DNA of 6,261 nt from Planctomycetaceae bacterium (GCA_019232645.1 JAFANO010000073.1:1-6261), one strand, 5' to 3'; positions 1 to 5,833 are shown, counted from the first letter of the stretch. Notes: a model not told the origin generated them from the sequence alone. Made by a program: numbers and translations.

Positions 1-2
1 AG

Positions 3-1307
3 ATCCTCGGCTATGAAGAGACGGTGCTGCCGCAGGTCCAGAACGCGATCCTGTCGCGGCACGACATCCTCTTCCTCGGGCTCCGCGGCCAGGCCAAGAC
101 CCGGATGCCCCGCCAACTGGTCCACCTGCTCGACGAGGCGATCCCGATCGTCGCCGGCTCGGAGGTCAACGACCACCCGTTCGCTCCCCTGTCGAAGGAG
201 GCGCGCGACCGCGTCGCGGTCCAGGCAGACGACACGCCGATCGAGTGGGTCGGCCGCGAGGCGCGCTACCACGAGAAGCTGGCGACCCCCGACGTCACGA
301 TCGCCGACCTGATCGGCGAGATCGACATGATCAAGCATGCCGAGGGCCGCTACCTCTCGAGCGAGCTGACGATGCACTTCGGCCTGATCCCCCGGACCAA
401 CCGGGGCATCTTCTGCATCAACGAGCTGCCCGACCTCGCGCCCAAGATCCAGGTCGGGCTGTTCAACGTGCTCGAGGAGCGCGACGTCCAGATCCGGGGC
501 TACCCCATCCGGCTGAACCTCGACCTCTGCATGGTCTTCTCGGCGAACCCCGAGGATTACACCAACCGCGGCCGGATCGTCACCCCCCTGAAGGACCGGA
601 TCGGCTCGGTCGTGCGGACCCACTACCCGCTGACCCGCGAGCTGGGCATCGCGATCAGCGACCAGAACGCTTGGCTGGCGCGCGACCACGACGGCGCCCG
701 GCTGGCGATCCCGCGCTATCTCAAAGAGGTCGTCGAGGAGATCTCGCGGCTGGCGCGGTCGTCGCCGCACGTCAACCAGCAGTCGGGGGTCTCGGTCCGG
801 ATGTCGATCGCGAATCTCGAGAACGTCGTCTCGAACGCCGAGCGGCGCGCCCTGCTCAACCGCGAGCGCTGGATCGTCCCCCGCGTCTCCGACCTGACGC
901 ACGTCATCCCCAGCTCGCGCGGCAAGCTCGAGCTGACGATGAACGAGGAGGACGGCCACGAGGACAAGCTGATCGGCCGGATCGCCGAGGAGGCGATCAA
1001 GAACATCTTCGCCCAGCACCTCGACGCCCGCGAGTTCCGCGCGACGGTCGACTACTTCGAGACGGGCAAGGCCGTTGAGGTCGGTGACACCCTGTCGATC
1101 AAGGAGGTCCTGGCCCGGATCGAACGCATCCCCGGCCTCCGCAAGCGCGCCGACGAGTTCGCCCGCCAGGTCCAGCCCGACCTGAAGGACGCCGACGCCC
1201 GCGACGCCGCCACCGCCGCCGCCGCCGAGTTCATCCTCGAAGGGCTGTACGTCCACAACAAGCTCAATAAGAACGTCAAGGCCGGCGCGACGTCTTACAA
1301 GCGGTGA
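3..1307 (+). CDS. MoxR/ChlI-like AAA+ ATPase, 5' end outside window
   Basis: An AAA+ ATPase of the magnesium-chelatase subunit I/MoxR type, expected to work in the cytoplasm as a hexameric remodelling motor with a VWA partner. The frame is open from the left edge, so the N-terminus lies outside; 434 residues are visible. Counting from the codon at position 3, the P-loop is GLRGQAKT (26-33), the Walker B-like segment is IFCINEL (N140-E141), the sensor-1 region is SANPEDY (starting 180), and PLKDR (R199) is a likely arginine finger. Both nucleotide motifs depart from consensus: Ala replaces the last P-loop Gly, and Asn replaces the Walker B Asp. From memory these substitutions recur in this family, so they need not mean loss of activity. 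The helical C-terminal part (about 225-434) carries no motif I recognise. The VWA gene follows on the same strand, the expected partner arrangement. The client protein or metal is unknown. Confidence 0.88.
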   Translation: MLGYEETVLPQVQNAILSRHDILFLGLRGQAKTRMPRQLVHLLDEAIPIVAGSEVNDHPFAPLSKEARDRVAVQADDTPIEWVGREARYHEKLATPDVTIADLIGEIDMIKHAEGRYLSSELTMHFGLIPRTNRGIFCINELPDLAPKIQVGLFNVLEERDVQIRGYPIRLNLDLCMVFSANPEDYTNRGRIVTPLKDRIGSVVRTHYPLTRELGIAISDQNAWLARDHDGARLAIPRYLKEVVEEISRLARSSPHVNQQSGVSVRMSIANLENVVSNAERRALLNRERWIVPRVSDLTHVIPSSRGKLELTMNEEDGHEDKLIGRIAEEAIKNIFAQHLDAREFRATVDYFETGKAVEVGDTLSIKEVLARIERIPGLRKRADEFARQVQPDLKDADARDAATAAAAEFILEGLYVHNKLNKNVKAGATSYKR

Positions 1308-1320
1308 GCGGGGATTGAGA

Positions 1321-1490
1321 TGGGAAATTTCAAATTCGAGATTCGAGATTCCGGATCTTAATACATGAAGTTTAGAAGGCGGATTTTGAATTTGAAATTC
1401 CGAATATAGACTTGTCATCTCGAATCTTGAATCTCGAATCCGAAATTTTCGATTACGGATCTCGAATCCGAAATTCCTGATCCGGAAGTC
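1321..1490. repeat. A+T-rich intergenic tract of short direct and inverted repeats
   Basis: The gap between the ATPase and VWA genes is much richer in A+T than its surroundings and consists largely of variants of ATCTCGAATC and its complement. ATCTCGAATC occurs at 1417, 1431 and 1459. A 17-base direct repeat, ATCTCGAATCCGAAATT, is exact at 1431-1447 and 1459-1475. GATTCGAGATTC (1340-1351) is the exact reverse complement of GAATCTCGAATC (1429-1440), so the tract could form a long-range stem in DNA or RNA. No open frame of interest is present. It could be a degenerate satellite made by slippage, a leader controlling the VWA gene, or an old element remnant. Confidence 0.75.
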
Positions 1491-1517
1491 CGAGCCCAAG
1501 ACCTCGAGAGGATCCGG

Positions 1518-2660
1518 ATGTCGCTCTACGAATACACCCGGTGGGATGGATCGCGGGAGTTCCAGCCGCAGTCGGCCGACGAGGCCTTCGACCAGCTCTC
1601 GGAATACCTCCTCCAGTACGGCGACCAGGCCCTCCGTGACCTCGACCAGCTCGACGACGACGACATGCCCGACGTCGTGGAGTTGATCCGGAAGGAGGGG
1701 CTGATCGAGCAGGACGGCGAGGGCAAGTGGCAGATCAGCCCGAAGGGGGTCCGGCGGATCCAGGAGAACGCGCTGACCGACCTGTTCCAGACCTTCCGGC
1801 GCGACGTGGTCGGCAAGCACGACTCGCCGCAGAAGGGGGACGGCGGCATCCGGCTCGAGGACTCGAAGCCGTACGTTTACGGCGACTCGCTGGCCAACCT
1901 GAACCTGCACGAGACCCTCAAGAATGCCATGATCCGCCAGGGGGGCGGGCTGCCGATCCGTCTCGGCTCCGAGGACTACGTCGTCCATGAGACCGAGTAC
2001 CAGACCCGCTGCGCCACGGTCGTGCTGATCGACATGAGCGGCTCGATGGGCCGCTACGGCAAGTACGTCATGACCAAGAAGGTGGCGCTGGCACTGCAGG
2101 CGATGGTCCGGGCGCAATATGCGCAGGACACCTTACAGATGGTCGGCTTCTCCACCTACGCCGGCGCGATGACCGAGCGGCAGTTGCTCAACTCGGCCCC
2201 CAAGCCGGTGAGCATCTACGACAGCCGGGTGCACCTGCGGTTCGACCTCGACGACCCGCCGCGGCGGGTCCCCGTGCACTTCACGAACATCCACGCCGGC
2301 CTCCGCCTGGCGCGGAGCCTCCTCTCGCGGCGAGGGGCGGAGAATCAGCAGATCATCGTCATCACCGACGGCGAGCCGACGGCGCACATCGAAGGGCGCG
2401 AGGTCGTCCTGATCTACCCGCCGTCGGAGAAGACCGCGACGCACACGCTCGCCGAGGTCCGGCGCTGCGCCCGCGCCGGCATCCGCGTCTCGAGCTTCGC
2501 GCTGATCGAGGATTACTTCTACCTCGGCCTGGTCAACTTCGTCGAGGAGATGGCGCGGGTCTCGCAAGGGGTCGCCGCCTACTGCTCGACCGAGGACCTG
2601 GGCAAGTACGTCTTCGACAGCTTCATCGGCGGGCGCCGGACGCGTCGGGTCCGCCATTGA
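1518..2660 (+). CDS. VWA domain protein, probable partner of the upstream AAA+ ATPase
   Basis: A 380-residue cytoplasmic protein with no signal peptide or membrane segment visible. The N-terminal part (about 1-110) is acidic and helical, includes a DDDD run (residues 47-50), and has a stretch reading like a winged helix (VVELIRKEGLIEQ…WQISPKGVRRIQ). The VWA domain occupies roughly 160-370. Its metal-ion-dependent adhesion site is complete: DMSGS at 172-176, a candidate Thr at 256 (FTNIH), and TDGE at 283-286. An intact MIDAS implies divalent-metal-dependent binding of a partner or client. In BchD, ViaA, NorD and CbbO, VWA proteins work with a MoxR-type ATPase, and such an ATPase lies immediately upstream. 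The ATG at 1518 is preceded by GAGAGG at a suitable distance, which supports this start. The 210-base repeat-rich gap leaves open whether the two genes share one transcript. Domain assignment is secure; biological role is not. Confidence 0.9.
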   Translation: MSLYEYTRWDGSREFQPQSADEAFDQLSEYLLQYGDQALRDLDQLDDDDMPDVVELIRKEGLIEQDGEGKWQISPKGVRRIQENALTDLFQTFRRDVVGKHDSPQKGDGGIRLEDSKPYVYGDSLANLNLHETLKNAMIRQGGGLPIRLGSEDYVVHETEYQTRCATVVLIDMSGSMGRYGKYVMTKKVALALQAMVRAQYAQDTLQMVGFSTYAGAMTERQLLNSAPKPVSIYDSRVHLRFDLDDPPRRVPVHFTNIHAGLRLARSLLSRRGAENQQIIVITDGEPTAHIEGREVVLIYPPSEKTATHTLAEVRRCARAGIRVSSFALIEDYFYLGLVNFVEEMARVSQGVAAYCSTEDLGKYVFDSFIGGRRTRRVRH

Positions 2661-2759
2661 GGCCGGGGATCACCTCGATCAGCCGGCGGCCGAGGCCGAC
2701 TCCCGCGCCCGAGGCTTGAGGACCGTGGCTCCGCGGCCCGGCGCGTCGTAGGTCGCGTA
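2661..2759. other. Short gap between VWA gene and intron (5' exon side)
   Basis: Ninety-nine G+C-rich bases with no gene. It contains small G+C-rich inverted repeats, for example CCGTGG and CCGCGG near 2723-2736, but no T-run follows, so I do not call a terminator. The last bases, CGCGTA (2754-2759), form the 5' exon edge of the group II intron and would serve as IBS1. Confidence 0.5.
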
Positions 2760-2977
2760 GTGCGCCGTTTAAAACCGGCAAAGGGTAACGAATGCAAGAG
2801 TCGTACAGGAAAGACCCAGCCAGTTATCCTGACCCCGAGTCATGCGTCGGCGGCCGTTAAGGACGCAGGCGAAGCGTTGACAGGGGCACACGCAGGCCAG
2901 CCATCGAGCTGCGAAATCTACCCTCCGGGGTGCCGACGCTGTTATGCGAAGCGGAAGGCCACACCGAGGGCGGCGCT

Positions 2978-4606
2978 ATGGGCAAGCCGCCCGAGGACCC
3001 CGCGCAGTCGGAGACCCTGAGCATGCGTGGAAACCCTTTGCGCGGGAAACGGGAGGTCCCAGGGGTACCCGGTGCCGATGGTGCATCGGGTCGGCCGGAG
3101 AAGGTCACAAACCGAAATCCCGGCATGCACGCCCGTGGGAAGTCGGACGGTCGCGTAATACCTGGGAAGCCGCCGAACAACGACGGGGATGACCCGCCCG
3201 CGGAGGCGGTGGAGGGAAGGCGACCGACTGAGGGGAACACGTTGCCGGAGGCCGCATCCCGGACTCAGAGCCGGCTCGATGCGTCGATCGCCCTGCAACG
3301 TGTGCGAGAGGTGGCACGCCGGGACAAGCGTGCGCGGTTCACCGCCTTGCTGCACCACGTGACGGTCGACCTGCTCCGGGAAAGCTTCTACGCGTTGAAG
3401 CGCCATGCGGCCCCCGGAGTCGACGGCCTGACCTGGGAGCAGTACGAGGCCGATCTCGAAGATCGGATCCCCGACCTCCATCGGCGGGTCCATCTGGGCA
3501 CCTACCGAGCACAGCCGTCCCGCCGGTCCTTCATCCCGAAGGCCGACGGTCGGATGCGGCCGCTGGGCATCGCAGCCCTGGAGGACAAGATCGTCCAACA
3601 GGCCGTGGTGTCGGTGCTCAACCAGATCTACGAGGTCGACTTCCTGGGCTTCTCCTACGGCTTCCGGCCGGGACGCGGCGCGCATGATGCCCTCGACGCG
3701 CTCTGGGTGGGGCTGATGGGGAAGAAGGTGAACTGGGTGCTCGACGCCGACATCCGTGGCTTCTTCGACGCCATCTGCCACGGGTGGTTGGTCAAGTTCC
3801 TCGAGCACCGGATCGCCGACCGAAGGGTGCTCCGCCTGATCCAGAAATGGCTCAGGGCCGGGGTGTCCGAGGACGGCCAATGGTCGAAGACGGAGGTCGG
3901 GACACCTCAAGGTGCGGTGGCTTCACCGTTGCTGGCGAACGTGTTCCTGCACTACGCCTTCGACCTGTGGGTCCAGCAGTGGCGGGCTAAGTCCGCCACC
4001 GGCGACCTGATCGTCGTGCGCTACGCCGACGATTTCGTCGTGGGATTCCAGCACCGCGGCGATGCCGAACGCTTCCTCCGAGACCTCGGAGGTCGCCTGG
4101 AGAAGTTCGGCCTGGCGTTGCACCCCGAGAAGACGCGGCTGATCGAATTCGGGCGGTTCGCCGCCGAGAACCGACGGAAGCGCGGGGAGGGCAAGCCGGA
4201 GACGTTCACGTTCCTGGGCTTCACCCACATCTGTGGTCGGAAGCACTGGAGCGGGGGCTTCATCGTGAAGCGGAGGACGGCGGCCAAGCGGCTGCGCGCC
4301 AAGCTGCAAGAGGTGAGGGGAACGCTGCTCCGGCGGCGTCACGAACCGATCGCGGACCTTGGGGAGTGGCTGCGAAGCGTGATGCAGGGGTACTTCAACT
4401 ACTTTGCGGTCCCCGGCAACCTCGTCAGCCTGAATGTGTTCCGACGGGAGACGGCCCGCAGTTGGCTGCACGCGCTTCGGCGACGTAGCCAGAGGCACCG
4501 GATGTCGTGGGAACGGTTCGGGCCGATCGTCGATCACTGGTTTCCCCGGGTCCAGGTCCTGCACGAGCATCCGAACAACCGTTTCTACGCCAAGCACCCG
4601 AAGTAG
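2978..4606 (+). CDS. ltrA: Group II intron reverse transcriptase/maturase (LtrA-like)
   Basis: The intron-encoded protein assists folding and splicing of the intron RNA and copies it into DNA at a new site. With the ATG at 2978 it has 542 residues. Reverse transcriptase motifs appear in order: PGVDG (146-150), SYGFRPGR (about 226), DADIRGFFD (256-264, catalytic Asp 258), GTPQGA (308-313) and YADD (349-352). FLGF (412-415) and the following basic region, with WLRSVMQGYFNYF from 464, form the maturase domain X. It ends soon after, with no HNH endonuclease domain, as in several bacterial intron classes. The TAG at 4604-4606 touches the first base of RNA domain V. The frame opens earlier, with a GTG at 2930 lacking a ribosome site; I chose 2978 because GAGGG lies just upstream, but ATGs at 3023 and 3125 are also possible. 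All catalytic residues are intact, so activity is plausible. Confidence 0.92.
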   Translation: MGKPPEDPAQSETLSMRGNPLRGKREVPGVPGADGASGRPEKVTNRNPGMHARGKSDGRVIPGKPPNNDGDDPPAEAVEGRRPTEGNTLPEAASRTQSRLDASIALQRVREVARRDKRARFTALLHHVTVDLLRESFYALKRHAAPGVDGLTWEQYEADLEDRIPDLHRRVHLGTYRAQPSRRSFIPKADGRMRPLGIAALEDKIVQQAVVSVLNQIYEVDFLGFSYGFRPGRGAHDALDALWVGLMGKKVNWVLDADIRGFFDAICHGWLVKFLEHRIADRRVLRLIQKWLRAGVSEDGQWSKTEVGTPQGAVASPLLANVFLHYAFDLWVQQWRAKSATGDLIVVRYADDFVVGFQHRGDAERFLRDLGGRLEKFGLALHPEKTRLIEFGRFAAENRRKRGEGKPETFTFLGFTHICGRKHWSGGFIVKRRTAAKRLRAKLQEVRGTLLRRRHEPIADLGEWLRSVMQGYFNYFAVPGNLVSLNVFRRETARSWLHALRRRSQRHRMSWERFGPIVDHWFPRVQVLHEHPNNRFYAKHPK

Positions 4607-4679
4607 GAGCCGTATGCGGTAATTCTGCACGTACGGTTCTGCACGGGGGGACGCCCGCAAGGGCGTTCCCTACCGTGAC
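4607..4679 (+). ncRNA. Group II intron RNA domains V and VI
   Basis: Domain V (4607-4639) starts GAGCCGTATGCGG and ends GCACGTACGGTTC. The outer stem pairs 4607-4615 with 4631-4639, the two-base bulge is A4629-C4630, and the upper stem pairs 4616-4619 with 4625-4628 around a UAAUU loop. Domain VI pairs CACGG (4642-4646, with C4642 opposite G4677) with CCGTG (4673-4677), then GGGG (4647-4650) with CCCT (4668-4671), and ACGCCC (4651-4656) with GGGCGT (4661-4666) around a GCAA tetraloop. A4672 is left bulged between the two lower stems, the classical branch-point position. Domain V is the catalytic core and domain VI supplies the lariat branch. All pairings were read by eye. Confidence 0.9.
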
Positions 4680-4761
4680 CGAAACTCGGTGGGATAGCAT
4701 CTTTCGTATATCCCGTGGCGACGTTCCAAACGTAGCTCCCTCGGCCCGGATATCTGGTGTC
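4680..4761. other. 3' exon flank of the intron, no gene seen
   Basis: Eighty-two bases between the intron and the first palindromic element. Two small inverted repeats are present: GGGATA (4691-4696) with TATCCC (4709-4714), and ACGTT (4721-4725) with AACGT (4729-4733). Joined to the 5' exon, this should restore the pre-insertion sequence, but I do not recognise it as part of a gene. Confidence 0.4.
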
Positions 4762-4845
4762 GGTCGGGTGGCACGCCCAGCATGGGCGTGGACCCAACAG
4801 CCCGGCGCTCACGCCCGTCGAAGACTCCGGGCGTGCCACCCGACC
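4762..4845. repeat. Palindromic MITE/REP-like element, copy 1
   Basis: A compact element with perfect terminal inverted repeats: GTCGGGTGGCACGCCC (4763-4778) and GGGCGTGCCACCCGAC (4829-4844), extended by one further G-C pair at 4762/4845. Inside, TGGGCGTG (4783-4790) complements CACGCCCA of the left arm, and CACGCCCG (4810-4817) complements CGGGCGTG of the right arm, so the element can fold either as one long stem or as two hairpins. It codes for nothing. Its right edge meets the truncated IS66 transposase fragment. A second copy lies at 5453-5534. No clear target duplication was seen. Confidence 0.85.
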
Positions 4846-4847
4846 CG

Positions 4848-5126
4848 CATCTCTGGACGTTCCTGCGCGTGGAGGGTATGGACCCGACGAACAAAGCGGT
4901 GGAGCGCGCGTTGCGGCAAGCGGTGCTCTGGCGCAAGACCCGAGGCGGGACCGAGGGCGGCGCGGGGAGCCCGTTCGTGGAGCGGCTGCTGTCGGTGGTG
5001 GCGACCTGCCGTCAGCAGGGCCAAAACGCGCCGGCGTACCTCATCACCTGCCATGAGGCCCACCTGCTCGGCCATTGCGCTCCCTCGTTGCTACCCAGAG
5101 GGGCCGCTGGACACTCTGCTGCCTGA
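4848..5126 (+). pseudogene. IS66-family transposase remnant (C-terminal fragment)
   Basis: The frame reads HLWTFLRVEGMDPTNKAVER, then ALRQAVLWRKT, FVERLLSVVATCRQQGQN and CAPSLLP. This follows the conserved C-terminal end of IS66 transposases (typically …EGVEPTNNAAERALR…AVLWRK…G..FVER.LTVVATCRQQGRN…L). About 85-90 residues of a protein normally near 500 remain. Everything before the WTFL segment, including most of the DDE catalytic core, is absent; the homology stops where the palindromic element begins. The natural C-terminus and stop (TGA at 5124) appear kept, and a probable IS66 right end follows at 5128-5147. It has no start of its own and should be non-functional. An open frame continues upstream to 4782, but that part is only the palindrome read as protein. 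Confidence 0.85.
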
Positions 5127-5127
5127 T

Positions 5128-5147
5128 CTCGGGCCGTGGTCGCTTAC
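5128..5147 (+). repeat. Probable IS66 right terminal inverted repeat
   Basis: The bases ending CGCTTAC at 5141-5147 read GTAAGCG on the other strand, the characteristic outer end of IS66-family elements. It lies 21 bases beyond the transposase stop, the right place for a right end. The eight bases that follow, TATTCGAC (5148-5155), would be one copy of the 8-bp target duplication. The left end of the element is not in the window, so the duplication cannot be confirmed. Confidence 0.6.
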
Positions 5148-5434
5148 TATTCGACGTTCCCCTCCGCGTCGCAGTAGCAGGCATCACCCCCATACTTGTA
5201 CCAGAGTTCCCGAATGGCTTTCAGTTCCTCCAGGTGGGCCTGGATGGCGCTTCGGTCCTGGTAGACCGTGCCCTCATCGACGAGGACGGGGGGGCGGGTC
5301 CCTTCGGGTAAGATCCCACGGCTGGCGCCGGGGTCCGTGACGAGCACCACCTCATGGGCCAAGCACAACTCTCGCAGGACCTCCTGGATCTCCTGACTCC
5401 CCGTGTCCTCGGTCGTTCTGTAAAAGGTAATCAT
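5147..5434 (-). CDS. Small glutaredoxin/thioredoxin-fold protein lacking CxxC
   Basis: A 95-residue soluble protein. The N-terminal MITFYRT strand, a helix, a second strand (HEVVLVTD), and GTRPPVLVDEG with a likely cis-Pro (P48/P49) followed by a terminal helix (SAIQAHLEEL) match the glutaredoxin/GST N-terminal fold. Where glutaredoxins carry CPxC after the first strand, this protein has TTEDTGSQ, so thiol-disulfide exchange by the standard site is not expected. Cysteines are C24 and a CxC (C86, C88) in the tail GGDACYCDAEG; the CxC could bind metal or act as an alternative redox site. The start is well supported: ATG at 5434 with AGGAGG four bases upstream. The gene converges on the IS66 remnant, and its TAG uses the last base of the IS right end. 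A palindromic element occupies its leader. Function unknown. Confidence 0.8.
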   Translation of the reverse strand: MITFYRTTEDTGSQEIQEVLRELCLAHEVVLVTDPGASRGILPEGTRPPVLVDEGTVYQDRSAIQAHLEELKAIRELWYKYGGDACYCDAEGNVE

Positions 5435-5438
5435 CGCT

Positions 5439-5444
5439 CCTCCT
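5439..5444 (-). promoter_or_regulatory. Shine-Dalgarno of the 95-residue gene
   Basis: On the minus strand AGGAGG is followed by AGCG and then the ATG at 5434. This perfect ribosome site fixes the start and rejects the much longer minus-strand frame extending to 6190. The site lies eight bases from the edge of palindromic element copy 2. Confidence 0.85.
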
Positions 5445-5452
5445 GTTCTGCG

Positions 5453-5534
5453 GTCGGGTGGCACGCCCAGGATGGGCGTGTACCCAACAGCCCGGCGTTC
5501 ACGCCCGTCGAAGACTCCGGGCGTGCCACCCGAC
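5453..5534. repeat. Palindromic MITE/REP-like element, copy 2
   Basis: The same element as at 4762-4845, displaced by 690 bases and in the same orientation. The 16-base terminal inverted repeats (5453-5468 and 5519-5534) are identical to copy 1. Only three of 82 bases differ: 5471 (G versus C), 5481 (T versus G) and 5498 (T versus C). The substitution at 5471 falls in the three-base loop of the left internal hairpin, so its stem is unaffected. The two copies therefore spread or were exchanged recently. This one lies in the leader of the minus-strand 95-residue gene. Confidence 0.87.
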
Positions 5535-5833
5535 GTGCATGGGAAAAACAGGTCTTCCAACAATCTCACCCTATGGTACAGATTCTCGGGATTCTCGCGG
5601 CGGTCTCCCAGACCTCCATGGATTTTCCGTCGATCCTGCCCGATCGACCCGGACTGGCGCACCAGGCCCGGTGGAACAGGTCCGGTGGTGACGGAGATGC
5701 CGAGGATCCGGGCGCCAGGACCGGCCCGGCCGGCTTCCCGGCCCGATTGACGGGACGCCCCCGCGGAGCAGCGCGATGATACTGCCGTGGATGGCAGACA
5801 ACGCGAACCCTCACCCCGAGCGAGGCCCCCTAC
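5535..5833. other. Gene-free stretch upstream of two divergent genes
   Basis: About 300 bases between palindrome copy 2 and the right-edge gene. Open frames cross it on both strands but none shows a ribosome site or a recognisable protein. It should hold promoters for the divergent minus-strand 95-residue gene and the plus-strand gene at 5834, but I could not assign -35/-10 boxes with confidence. A short tandem GATTCTCGG-like pair lies at 5581-5598. Confidence 0.4.

Larger units (their letters stand above)
2760..4679 (+). mobile_element. Group II intron, apparently full length
   Basis: A self-splicing retroelement of about 1.92 kb. The proposed 5' end is GTGCGCC at 2760, matching the GUGCG start typical of group II introns. 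The 3' end is placed by the RNA structure: domain V at 4607-4639, then domain VI with a bulged A at 4672 and a terminal AC at 4678-4679, seven bases downstream of that A. The intron-encoded reverse transcriptase/maturase lies between and is uninterrupted, and all parts expected of a mobile intron except an endonuclease domain are visible. It sits in an intergenic position on the same strand as the VWA gene, so splicing is not needed to express any coding sequence here. The 3' boundary is well supported; the 5' boundary is probable but rests on a short consensus. Confidence 0.88.

Noticed and set aside
24..26. GTG as start of the ATPase
   Set aside because: The frame is open upstream to the edge and reads ILGYEET before it, continuing the family-like sequence, so the true start is outside the window.
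245..1078. Plus-strand alternative frame of 277 codons inside the ATPase gene
   Set aside because: It is Arg/Pro/Ala-rich, typical of a shifted frame in G+C-rich DNA; the ATPase frame carries the conserved motifs.
2661..2759. Rho-independent terminator after the VWA gene
   Set aside because: Short G+C-rich inverted repeats exist but the loops are too small and no T-run follows.
2942..3910. Long minus-strand frame opposite the reverse transcriptase
   Set aside because: Antisense shadow from high G+C codon use. The plus-strand frame has all reverse transcriptase motifs, and the antisense protein shows none I recognise.
3923..4660. Minus-strand frame of 245 codons over the intron 3' half
   Set aside because: It runs antisense to the YADD and maturase regions and to RNA domain V; no ribosome site or domain was seen.
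4507..5340. Plus-strand frame reading through domains V/VI into the IS66 remnant
   Set aside because: It is out of frame with both the maturase and the transposase, and its start consists of structured intron RNA read as protein.
4762..5534. CRISPR array
   Set aside because: There are only two repeat copies, too long and 690 bases apart, with internal palindromes and a gene between them; no cas genes are present.
5354..5779. Plus-strand frame of 141 codons across the second palindrome
   Set aside because: It is antisense to the 95-residue gene and passes through the repeat; it shows no recognisable protein features.
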